From NCBI RefSeq assembly GCF_009711475.1, contig NZ_SMMD01000700.1:1-5902 (forward strand): DNA of 5,902 nt. The letters run 5' to 3'. Under the pieces are notes generated by a model that was not told the origin of the DNA, ran no database searches, and saw only the letters and a list, made by a program, of their open reading frames with translations. The DNA comes from Fulvivirga aurantia. GTDB taxonomy: Bacteria > Bacteroidota > Bacteroidia > Cytophagales > Cyclobacteriaceae. Position 1 is the first letter of the stretch. The number at the start of each line of letters is the position of its first letter. Below, piece by piece: positions 1 to 5,879 of this stretch. A program made the position numbers and the translations under genes.

Positions 1-2
1 CA

Positions 3-251
3 ATACACGTAAACACAAATTTTACTGATCTTAAGAAGACTAGTAAAGAACAGCAGCAAGTAGATCTAAAAAGCCAATTTGAACAACTCATCAAGGAGCG
101 CAATGAGGATACCTCCAAGCTTAAATGGATCGATGATGAAACCGTAGAAGCGAACATCTCACCACTTACGCTACACAGCTTCGTGTTAAAAGCGGAGTCA
201 CTAGGCTTAAAAGTTCAGTATAAGAAAAAGACCATTATTGAGATAGTTTAA
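3..251 (+). CDS. 3' end of an unrecognised gene (last 82 codons)
   Basis: Only frame 3 is open from the left edge: 82 sense codons run without a stop to TAA at 249-251, while the other two forward frames stop within about 30 bases. The start lies outside the window. The visible part is hydrophilic and lysine-rich (about a dozen Lys), with a Gln/Lys/Glu-rich, probably helical or linker stretch first (EQQQVDLKSQFEQL), then a compact end that looks like a helix followed by a beta hairpin (TLHSFVLKAESLGLKV, then TIIEIV). There are no membrane segments, so it is probably cytoplasmic. I do not recognise the family, and it does not resemble the C-terminus of the PII-like regulator SbtB as I recall it. 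Its stop shares one base with the start of the bicarbonate permease (TAATG), so the two are very likely co-transcribed and translationally coupled. Confidence 0.75.
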   Translation: MHVNTNFTDLKKTSKEQQQVDLKSQFEQLIKERNEDTSKLKWIDDETVEANISPLTLHSFVLKAESLGLKVQYKKKTIIEIV

Positions 252-1213
252 TGAACGGCCTAACCGACAATTTGACTAACCCTGCGCTCCTCTTTTTCTT
301 GCTAGGCATCTTTGCCGCACAGATTAAGAGTGACCTGAAAATTCCTGAGAGCTCTTCAAAATTCATCTCTGTTTACCTGTTGCTGTCAATAGGTTTTAAA
401 GGGGGGCAGGAGCTCGCACACTCTGTTATAGGTGGTGAAATTGTCTGGAGCATGCTACTTGGCATCTTTATGGCCCTGCTCGTACCACTCTACACGTTTT
501 TTATTTTAAAGCGCAAGTTGAGTATAGAAAATGCCGGGGCCATTGCAGCCGCTTACGGTTCGGTAAGTGCAGTAACCTTTGTTACCGCTATATCCTTTCT
601 GGATTTTGAGCAGGTAGGTTACAATGGCCATATGATAGCCGTAATGGCGCTCATGGAGGCACCTGCTATAATCGTTGGGGTGTTGCTCATCAACATGTAC
701 GGGAGAAAGTTGAAAAAAAGTAGCAGTCCTATGCTACCTATTTTAAAACACTCAGTGAGCAATGCAAGTGTGCTGCTAATTCTCAGTAGTATGGTTATTG
801 GTTTCTTAGCCAGTGAGGAACAGGCGCAGGGGATTAAGCCCTTCACTACGGATATTTTCAAAGGTTTTCTGGCGGTCTTTTTATTAGACATGGGCATTAC
901 AGCAGGTAGACATATACACAGCATGTTCAAAAATGGCATGTATGTGTTATTGTTCTCTTGCCTCATCCCGTTCATCAACGGACTGCTCGCTTTGTACCTG
1001 GCCTCATTTGTCACAGACTCACCCGGTAATATATTGTTGTTTGCCTTGTTGGGCGCAAGTGCCTCATACATCGCAGTTCCGGCTGCTATGAAAAATGCGG
1101 TGCCAGCGGCAAATCCAGGACTCTACCTGCCTATGGCGTTAGGGATCACATTTCCCATTAACATCATAATAGGGATTCCATTTTACTTCATAATCATTCA
1201 AAATCTTATCTAA
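251..1213 (+). CDS. sbtA: Sodium-dependent bicarbonate permease, SbtA family (Sbt_1/DUF897)
   Basis: Inner-membrane permease of the SbtA family, whose cyanobacterial members carry out Na+/HCO3- symport. The 320-residue protein is almost wholly hydrophobic, with about ten membrane segments in two halves (about 10-149 and 170-316). Family landmarks visible against Synechocystis SbtA as I remember it: GFKGG (48-52, cf. GLTGG), GSVSAVT (103-109, cf. GAVSGST) in the first-half core, ME-APAI (135-140, cf. MD-IPAL), and GASASYIAVPAA (268-279, cf. AASSSDISGPP) followed by VPAANPGLY (284-292, cf. IPSANPSAY). The two halves are joined by a short basic loop (151-168), not the long cytoplasmic loop of the cyanobacterial protein (about 374 residues), which accounts for the smaller size. 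Tyr273 sits where I recall Asp in cyanobacteria. The start is the first Met, directly before the first membrane segment and overlapping the previous stop; there is no Shine-Dalgarno sequence. Family assignment is firm; bicarbonate as substrate in this host is inferred. Confidence 0.9.
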   Translation: MNGLTDNLTNPALLFFLLGIFAAQIKSDLKIPESSSKFISVYLLLSIGFKGGQELAHSVIGGEIVWSMLLGIFMALLVPLYTFFILKRKLSIENAGAIAAAYGSVSAVTFVTAISFLDFEQVGYNGHMIAVMALMEAPAIIVGVLLINMYGRKLKKSSSPMLPILKHSVSNASVLLILSSMVIGFLASEEQAQGIKPFTTDIFKGFLAVFLLDMGITAGRHIHSMFKNGMYVLLFSCLIPFINGLLALYLASFVTDSPGNILLFALLGASASYIAVPAAMKNAVPAANPGLYLPMALGITFPINIIIGIPFYFIIIQNLI

Positions 1214-1227
1214 CTCAATCTTTAATA

Positions 1228-2733
1228 ATGAAAAGTCAATCGATTTTAAACGCAGAACGTAATGGTGCCACCGATGAACTGGTGAAAATTGCTGTAGCCG
1301 AAGGCAATGGCATTGGTCCGGAGATCATGGATGCCACACTTAAAATACTTGATGCCGCAGGCGCTAAATTCTCACCTCAATTTATACAAGTGGGAGAGGA
1401 GGCCTACCGCCAGGGACATACTTCAGGACTTAGCGAGGAGGCCTGGGACACCATAAGCAAATGCAAGCTGATACTCAAAGGGCCAATTACTACACCACAA
1501 GGCAAAGGGTATAAAAGCCTTAATGTAACGATCAGAAAATCACTTTCATTATTTGCCAATGTAAGACCAGTAAACGCGCTGCACCCATTTGTGCCCACTA
1601 AATTTCCGGGTATGGATGTGGTGGTAATTCGTGAAAATGAGGAGGACCTTTATGCCGGTATTGAGCACCGCCAAACCGATGAGGTAGTACAATGCCTCAA
1701 ACTTATCACCAGACCGGGTTGTGAGAGAATCATAAGATATGCTTTTGAGTATGCTAAAGTTTATGGCAGAAAAAAGGTCACTTGCATGCTAAAAGATAAT
1801 ATCATGAAGCTCACCGATGGCCTCTTTCACCAGGTGTTTGATGAAATAGCCAAAGAATATCCTCAAATTGAAAGTGACTCACAAATTATAGACATAGGGG
1901 CCGCAAGATTGGCGGCAAGGCCCAATGATTATGATGTAATCGTGACATCTAATTTATATGGAGACATCATCTCCGATATCGTAGCTGAAATAGCCGGGTC
2001 GGTAGGCATGGCGGGTTCTGCCAATGTCGGAATGAATGCCGCAATGTTTGAGGCTATTCACGGTTCAGCTCCTGATATTGCGGGTAAAAACATGGCTAAC
2101 CCTTCCGGGCTTATTAATGCTGCCGTAATGATGTTGGGCCACATTGGCCAAACAGAAACAGCCGATAAGATTAAAAATGCCTGGTTGGCCACCATCGAAG
2201 CAGGTCTGCATACGCCTGATATCTACAAAGAAGGAATGAGCAAGAGAAAAGTCTCGACTTCTGAGTTTGCTGAGGAGGTAATCAGTCGATTAGGCAAAAC
2301 ACCAGAAAAGCTGCCATTGAGTAATCTGGTTAGTGGTCAGGGGCACATCAACCTACCCGAGTATAAGCGAAAAGAAGCTACAAAAACGCTGGTTGGCGTA
2401 GATGTCTTTTTAGATTGGAAAGGGGCAAGTCCACAAGACTTAGGACGGGAGCTTACGGCACTTAAGTCGTATAAACTGAAACTAAAAATGATTACCAATC
2501 GGGGAGTAAAAGTTTACCCTGATGGAAACAAGGAAACCTTTTGTACAGATCATTGGAGGTGCCGTTTTGTGGCAGAAGATTTTGACCCTCATCAGGGTTA
2601 CCCGAGCATAGATTTTGAACAGGTTGTAGCCCTGCTATCAAAACTCAATGCCAATAATTATGATGTAATTAAGACAGAAAATCTCTACGAATTTGACGGT
2701 GTAAAGGGCTTTTCTTTAGGACAAGGAGAATAA
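1228..2733 (+). CDS. icd: Isocitrate dehydrogenase, type II (Thermus/Rickettsia-like), NAD-type coenzyme residues
   Basis: Converts isocitrate to 2-oxoglutarate and CO2 in the TCA cycle (cytoplasm). At 501 residues it matches the ~496-residue Thermus enzyme: a catalytic isocitrate/isopropylmalate dehydrogenase domain (about 18-355) plus the Thermus-type C-terminal domain (about 387-501; VGVDVF, LKMITNRG, DHWRCRF, YEFDG). Aligned by eye to E. coli Icd, the substrate residues are all present: S97, N99, R103, R113, R135, Y142, K189, D222, D246, D250 (E. coli S113, N115, R119, R129, R153, Y160, K230, D283, D307, D311). The coenzyme loop reads HGSAPDIAG..MANP: D283, I284 and A290 replace Lys344, Tyr345 and Val351 of the NADP enzyme, and P330/K334 replace Tyr391/Arg395. 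That is the NAD pattern, so EC 1.1.1.41 is more likely than 1.1.1.42 despite the common 'NADP-dependent' family name. It lies 14 bases after sbtA and 12 before the Usp gene. No Shine-Dalgarno sequence. Confidence 0.95.
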   Translation: MKSQSILNAERNGATDELVKIAVAEGNGIGPEIMDATLKILDAAGAKFSPQFIQVGEEAYRQGHTSGLSEEAWDTISKCKLILKGPITTPQGKGYKSLNVTIRKSLSLFANVRPVNALHPFVPTKFPGMDVVVIRENEEDLYAGIEHRQTDEVVQCLKLITRPGCERIIRYAFEYAKVYGRKKVTCMLKDNIMKLTDGLFHQVFDEIAKEYPQIESDSQIIDIGAARLAARPNDYDVIVTSNLYGDIISDIVAEIAGSVGMAGSANVGMNAAMFEAIHGSAPDIAGKNMANPSGLINAAVMMLGHIGQTETADKIKNAWLATIEAGLHTPDIYKEGMSKRKVSTSEFAEEVISRLGKTPEKLPLSNLVSGQGHINLPEYKRKEATKTLVGVDVFLDWKGASPQDLGRELTALKSYKLKLKMITNRGVKVYPDGNKETFCTDHWRCRFVAEDFDPHQGYPSIDFEQVVALLSKLNANNYDVIKTENLYEFDGVKGFSLGQGE

Positions 2734-2745
2734 AACAAAATCATT

Positions 2746-2961
2746 ATGAAAAATATTAATAAATGGCTCATCACGATCGATAGCGCTATACCAGCCGACA
2801 CCTATTTTTATAACATCGGTAAACTAGCCAGTATTTTTGAACCTAAGTCAATTCATTTTCTCTATCAAATTGAGACTAAACTTAACCTTGATTTGCACAA
2901 AGAGTTTCCCGATTTACACCTGCCTCAGGTTAGCGATATTGAGCACGACCATGCAAACTAA
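2746..2961 (+). CDS. 5' fragment of the interrupted Usp-like gene (71 codons)
   Basis: If the TAA at 2959 is obeyed, this part gives a 71-residue peptide containing only the first strand, first helix and second strand of a Usp-like domain (WLITIDSAIPADTYF, then IHFLYQIE). It ends in a His/Asp-containing tail (EHDHAN) in the middle of the domain, so it is unlikely to fold alone. An AGGAG at 2724-2728 lies 17 bases before the ATG, too far to be a normal Shine-Dalgarno sequence. It is best regarded as the front end of the 2746-3663 gene and not as an independent gene. Confidence 0.45.
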   Translation: MKNINKWLITIDSAIPADTYFYNIGKLASIFEPKSIHFLYQIETKLNLDLHKEFPDLHLPQVSDIEHDHAN

Positions 2962-3009
2962 GCCGCCAGGTTTATCCAGCAGGGAATAGAGTGCACACAT
3001 GAGATAAAA

Positions 3010-3663
3010 ATGACAAAGGCAGTAGCTGCTATCGCATCAGCAGCTAATAAGCAGGACGCTAATTTAGTGGTGTTAATGAATCCTGAAGATTTGAGCAAAC
3101 TGCTAAAAAGATGTGATAAGAATGTATTAGTAGTGCCTACGGAAATTCCCTCTACTATAAGCAAAGTGGCGGTGCAGGTCGACCTTAAAAAAGGCACAGG
3201 AGGATCTTTGGAAGTAGCGCAGAAACTGTCAGAAATGACTCCGCTCCCCAAGGTTGACATTCTGCATTATCGCAAAGATGCCTCCCATTATGTAAATCAT
3301 GTCATGGAGACACCCTTTGAGCTAGACAATGTAATTTCTGCCGAAAAAGCACTTAATGACAAATTGATTGAGTTTGCTAACTATAAACTCAGGTCCTACA
3401 TGGTCGATTATCCTATGGTTTCTAATGCTAAAGGAAGTATTTGTTTATTCAATAGGGTAGACAAGACCAGCGACCTACTGGATGAATATATAGCCCGGCA
3501 TAATCCTGATTTTATGATTTTCGGTAACGAAAACATAGACAAGTTGATGTCTGGTAATGAAGTGAGCGAGTTGATAAATAAATATAGCTACAATAAATAT
3601 GCATTCATCTTAAGGCCAAAGAAGTTGCCACATCCTTTGAAGGCTTTATTGAGAATCAAATAA
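3010..3663 (+). CDS. 3' fragment of the interrupted Usp-like gene (217 codons)
   Basis: After the internal TAA the frame stays open for 233 codons. The first ATG is at 3010, 49 bases past the stop, giving 217 residues: the second half of Usp-like domain 1 (LVVLMNPEDL, NVLVVPTEIP) and a complete degenerate domain 2 ending in the basic tail LPHPLKALLRIK. There is no Shine-Dalgarno sequence before 3010, and starting there would remove the first strands of the fold, so this Met is probably an internal residue of the ancestral protein. The long undamaged frame suggests either a very recent mutation or continued translation by readthrough or reinitiation. The last 18 bases overlap the convergent lipoprotein gene. 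Confidence 0.5.
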   Translation: MTKAVAAIASAANKQDANLVVLMNPEDLSKLLKRCDKNVLVVPTEIPSTISKVAVQVDLKKGTGGSLEVAQKLSEMTPLPKVDILHYRKDASHYVNHVMETPFELDNVISAEKALNDKLIEFANYKLRSYMVDYPMVSNAKGSICLFNRVDKTSDLLDEYIARHNPDFMIFGNENIDKLMSGNEVSELINKYSYNKYAFILRPKKLPHPLKALLRIK

Positions 3664-4266
3664 GATAGCAGAGGTCTCATAAGTTGGTTTTGGGTCATCG
3701 TATAGATGGCCCTTAACTATTTGTGAGGTGTCGGCCTGTACATTAGTGTCAGGCGGAAATTTTTTTAATAGTTTCCGTACACCTTTGTCTATCAACTGAT
3801 CATCGATCTGAGGGTAAAGTGCCATATAACTCCTGGCTATCGACTGCCAAATTACCTGTCCTCTTGCTCTGTCTATAATATCAATTGTGAGTGTGCCTCT
3901 AAGAAAATGATAATAGTCTTCCTGATAATCGCTCCAGTATGGCAAATCCTCTTCATGTATTCTTGCAAAACGGGCTGAATCTTCCTTTACAGCTATATGA
4001 AAATCAATCATAAGATCTGCATGGTCATCGACTTGTACAAAGCCTTTGTCATACATTTCCTGAGCTATATAATTGCCTATAGTCTCAATTACCGTACTAT
4101 CGTATAAATACCCCGGGCCCTGGTATACGAGCTCACAACCTCTGAGCCAACACCAGGTTTTATATTGATCAAAAGCAATAGATTTATCGTACTGCGTATT
4201 CACTTTTATCCCGCTACAGGCGCTTAAAAGCAGTAAACTAAGGATTGCGATATTTTTCATTTTCAT
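3646..4266 (-). CDS. DUF4136-family lipoprotein
   Basis: A 206-residue predicted lipoprotein. The N-terminus is a signal peptide with Lys2/Lys4, a hydrophobic core (IAILSLLLL) and a lipobox LSAC with Cys17 as the lipidated residue, followed by Ser-Gly, which fits export to the envelope. The mature part shows the DUF4136 pattern: VNTQYDKSIAFDQYKTW (22-38), a KGFVQV segment (74-79), DLMIDFHI (84-91), GTLTIDIIDRARGQVIW (124-140) and KKFPP (168-172). The biochemical function of the family is unknown. Two cysteines, C39 and C44, directly follow the YKTW motif and could form a small disulfide outside the cytoplasm. The start could also be Met3 (4260) without changing the signal peptide materially. 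It is transcribed divergently from hemN, and its last five codons plus stop overlap the end of the Usp-like gene. Confidence 0.88.
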   Translation of the reverse strand: MKMKNIAILSLLLLSACSGIKVNTQYDKSIAFDQYKTWCWLRGCELVYQGPGYLYDSTVIETIGNYIAQEMYDKGFVQVDDHADLMIDFHIAVKEDSARFARIHEEDLPYWSDYQEDYYHFLRGTLTIDIIDRARGQVIWQSIARSYMALYPQIDDQLIDKGVRKLLKKFPPDTNVQADTSQIVKGHLYDDPKPTYETSAILFDSQ

Positions 4267-4381
4267 AGACTTTAGCTACCTGCAAGCACCTTATTTTTTG
4301 TGGTACACCCATTGACACCAATCAAAATACAACCTGATTTTAGTCATGTTCATTGCTGGCGACACTGGCAATATTTGTAAT
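4267..4381. promoter_or_regulatory. Divergent intergenic spacer between the DUF4136 gene and hemN
   Basis: About 115 bases separate the two divergent starts, so promoters for both genes should lie here. The only ordered element I can support is the FNR-like palindrome annotated separately. No exact match to the Bacteroidota -7 consensus (TAnnTTTG) was found on either strand. The nearest are AATATTTG at 4370-4377, too close to the hemN ATG for a normal leader, and the T-rich TATTTTTTG at 4292-4300, which has one base too many between TA and TTTG. Promoter positions therefore remain unassigned. Confidence 0.5.
4312..4325. promoter_or_regulatory. FNR/CRP-family operator-like palindrome before hemN
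   Basis: The 14 bases TTGAC-ACCA-ATCAA match the FNR consensus TTGAT-N4-ATCAA at 9 of 10 specified positions and carry both perfect TTGA/TCAA half-site cores. The centre is about 63 bases before the preferred hemN ATG (4382). A site centred at -41.5 would put the transcription start near 4360, a reasonable 20-odd-base leader. Genes for oxygen-independent coproporphyrinogen oxidase are known targets of FNR/Anr-type regulators in several proteobacteria. Which regulator would bind in this organism is unknown, and the site also faces the divergent lipoprotein gene. Confidence 0.5.
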
Positions 4382-5743
4382 ATGAAAATGACTGAAGAGC
4401 TTATAACAAAATACAATGTACCGGTACCCAGATATACCAGCTATCCTACTTTGCCATTTTGGCAAGACGATTCTATCGAGCAACGACAGTGGCTATCGAC
4501 TGTAAAGCGTACGTTTGATGAGTCTAATGATGATCAGGGAATAAGTTTATATATCCACCTGCCATATTGCGAAAGCTTATGTACCTATTGCGCCTGCAAT
4601 ACACGTATTACGAAAAATCACCAGGTAGAAGAATCATATATAGCGGCATTACTCAAAGAATGGGAGATGTATGTGTATACTTTTGGTCGTAAACCTCTCA
4701 TCAGAGAAATTCACCTGGGCGGAGGTACACCTACTTTTTTTAGTCCAGAAAATTTAAAGCATCTCATAGCTGAAATTTTGCTTACTTCAGACTTGCATGA
4801 GCAATATTGTTTCTCTTTTGAAGGTCATCCTAACAATACCACCAGAGAGCATTTACTTACACTCTACAATCTCGGTTTTAGAAGAGTGAGCTATGGCGTG
4901 CAGGATCTTGACTTAAAGGTGCAGCAAACGATTAATCGACTTCAACCTTTCGAAAATGTGGAACAAGCCACGAAAGAGGCGCGTGATATTGGTTATGAGA
5001 GTGTAAATTTTGATTTGATCTATGGTTTGCCGTTTCAAACCGAAGACAGTATTCTCAACACGATAGACAAGGTGCTTTCGCTAAAACCTGACAGAATAGC
5101 TTTTTATAGTTACGCTCACGTGCCTTGGAAACGACCAGGTCAGCGTGCTTATACCGAGGTTGACTTACCAGATAATAACGCGAAGAGAAAGCTATATGAA
5201 GTAGGCAAAAAAAGCCTGATCGAGCATGATTATATAGATGTTGGCATGGATCACTTTGCTATCAAAGGAGATGAACTTTATGAGGCTTATTTAAGAAAAA
5301 CCATGCTTCGCAATTTTATGGGCTACACAACTGCCCAAACCGACTTGCTCATAGGCCTTGGTACCTCAGCTATCAGCGATGCTAAATATGCTTACGCCCA
5401 AAATGAGAAAAATGTAGAGCAATATAAAGAGCAACTGGAAATGGGTGTCCTCCCAGTTGTTAAAGGCCATTTTCTAAGTGCCGAGGACCGCATCATCCGG
5501 CAATTTATCATTGATATCGCTTGTACGGGAGAGGCCAGATGGCACAACTATCCTCAATTATTAGATTTTAATATGAATATAGCCTTGCTTACCATGGCCC
5601 AGGAGGGCCTGATACAACTGTACGCTACAGGCCTCAGGGTGACACCGCTTGGAATGGCTTTTCTTAGAAATATCTGTGCCGTATTTGATAAGTATCTGGC
5701 AAATCGCCCAGAAACAAGTCAAATGTTCAGCAAGGCGATTTAA
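4382..5743 (+). CDS. hemN: Oxygen-independent coproporphyrinogen III dehydrogenase (radical SAM)
   Basis: Decarboxylates coproporphyrinogen III to protoporphyrinogen IX without oxygen, using a 4Fe-4S cluster and S-adenosylmethionine (cytoplasm, heme synthesis). From Met 4382 the product has 453 residues, against 457 in E. coli HemN. It carries PRYTSYPT near the N-terminus, the cluster motif Cys63-x3-Cys67-x2-Cys70 with the HemN-specific extra Cys72, GGGTP (113-117) for SAM binding, YGVQDLD, NFDLIYGLP, YAHVPW, GMDHFA, RNFMGYTT, GTSAIS, YAQN and the C-terminal RNICAVFDKYL. The extra Cys and the complete C-terminal HemN domain separate it from HemW-like relatives. An ATG at 4346 would add 12 residues (MFIAGDTGNICN) unlike the family; 4382 starts as MKMTEELITKYNVPVPRY, in line with homologues, so I prefer it. 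The gene appears monocistronic, and no frame damage is seen. Confidence 0.95.
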   Translation: MKMTEELITKYNVPVPRYTSYPTLPFWQDDSIEQRQWLSTVKRTFDESNDDQGISLYIHLPYCESLCTYCACNTRITKNHQVEESYIAALLKEWEMYVYTFGRKPLIREIHLGGGTPTFFSPENLKHLIAEILLTSDLHEQYCFSFEGHPNNTTREHLLTLYNLGFRRVSYGVQDLDLKVQQTINRLQPFENVEQATKEARDIGYESVNFDLIYGLPFQTEDSILNTIDKVLSLKPDRIAFYSYAHVPWKRPGQRAYTEVDLPDNNAKRKLYEVGKKSLIEHDYIDVGMDHFAIKGDELYEAYLRKTMLRNFMGYTTAQTDLLIGLGTSAISDAKYAYAQNEKNVEQYKEQLEMGVLPVVKGHFLSAEDRIIRQFIIDIACTGEARWHNYPQLLDFNMNIALLTMAQEGLIQLYATGLRVTPLGMAFLRNICAVFDKYLANRPETSQMFSKAI

Positions 5744-5756
5744 AGTTCTACGATTG

Positions 5757-5785
5757 CAGGCCATCTTTTCACATTTTGATGCCTG
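5757..5785. other. Bulged hairpin 14 bases after hemN
   Basis: CAGGC (5757-5761), a bulged C, then ATC (5763-5765) pairs with GATGCCTG (5778-5785) around a 12-base T-rich loop: eight pairs with a single bulge. No T-run follows on either strand, so it is not a classical intrinsic terminator. It may stabilise the 3' end of the hemN transcript, or be chance. Confidence 0.3.
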
Positions 5786-5800
5786 ACGAACCACGTACAA

Positions 5801-5830
5801 GTCATGCTGAGCGCAGCGAAGTAACTTCTT
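5801..5830. repeat. Possible copy of a dispersed intergenic repeat
   Basis: The segment begins GTCATGCTGAGCGCAGCGAA and continues to the CTT of CTTCTT. It resembles the small dispersed elements with the core GTCATGCTGAGC...GCGAAG that I recall from intergenic regions of many Bacteroidota and other bacteria. It has internal structure: GCTG (5806-5809) pairs with CAGC (5814-5817), and GAAGT (5818-5822) with ACTTC (5824-5828). Only one copy is in the window, so the repeat call rests on remembered similarity. Confidence 0.45.
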
Positions 5831-5879
5831 AAGTATTGTATAATGTTTTTTTAGTGAGCTAAACCAGCCACTCTATTCG

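Larger units (their letters stand above)
2746..3663 (+). pseudogene. Tandem-domain universal stress (UspA-like) protein gene, interrupted by one in-frame TAA
   Basis: One reading frame runs from ATG 2746 to TAA 3661, broken only by TAA at 2959-2961 (codon 72). Both parts are in the same frame and the 16 codons after the stop (AARFIQQGIECTHEIK) continue a plausible Usp helix/strand pattern, so this looks like a nonsense substitution (one base from AAA, GAA or CAA), not a frameshift. Repaired, the product would be about 305 residues, with a first Usp-like domain (WLITIDSA near the start, DANLVVLMNP at about 101-110, NVLVVP at 126-131) and a second one (ISKVAVQVDL at about 136-145, NPDFMIFGNE, closing strand YAFILRPKK). 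The Gly-rich ATP loop of classical UspA is not visible in either domain, so nucleotide binding is doubtful. It is the last gene of the sbtA-icd run. It could be a recent pseudogene, a split gene with two products, a readthrough gene, or an assembly error. The Usp call rests on fold pattern and is moderately sure. Confidence 0.7.

Noticed and set aside
1..11. CAATACACGTA at the left edge recurs around 4598 in hemN
   Set aside because: An 11-base match between two coding regions in different frames and contexts; compatible with chance.
619..1071. Open frame of 150 codons on the - strand inside the permease gene
   Set aside because: Lies wholly within the well-supported sbtA frame, resembles no family, and is explained as an antisense shadow.
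1394..1445. GAGGAGGCCT present twice about 40 bases apart in icd
   Set aside because: Both copies are within conserved coding sequence (EEAY and EEAW); a short coincidence and not a repeat element.
1404..1598. 64-codon - strand frame inside icd
   Set aside because: Shadow of the conserved dehydrogenase coding strand; no independent start signal or family likeness.
2951..2989. ATG in another frame just before the Usp stop, as a possible frameshift or overlap-start rescue
   Set aside because: That frame ends after a dozen codons at TAG 2987, and the original frame continues cleanly past the TAA, so frameshifting is not needed.
2958..3260. 100-codon - strand frame across the Usp-like gene interruption
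   Set aside because: Antisense to a frame that fits Usp-like structure; the product is low in recognisable pattern and has no promoter-like context.
4370..4377. AATATTTG as a Bacteroidota -7 promoter element for hemN
   Set aside because: One mismatch to TAnnTTTG, no properly spaced upstream TTG element, and only four bases before the preferred ATG.
5561..5800. 79-codon - strand frame over the hemN 3' end and tail
   Set aside because: Mostly antisense to the conserved HemN C-terminus; no family resemblance.
5839..5852. TATAAT followed by seven Ts as a promoter or terminator
   Set aside because: TATAAT is not the usual element in this phylum and lacks a -35 partner; the T-run is not directly preceded by a convincing GC stem.
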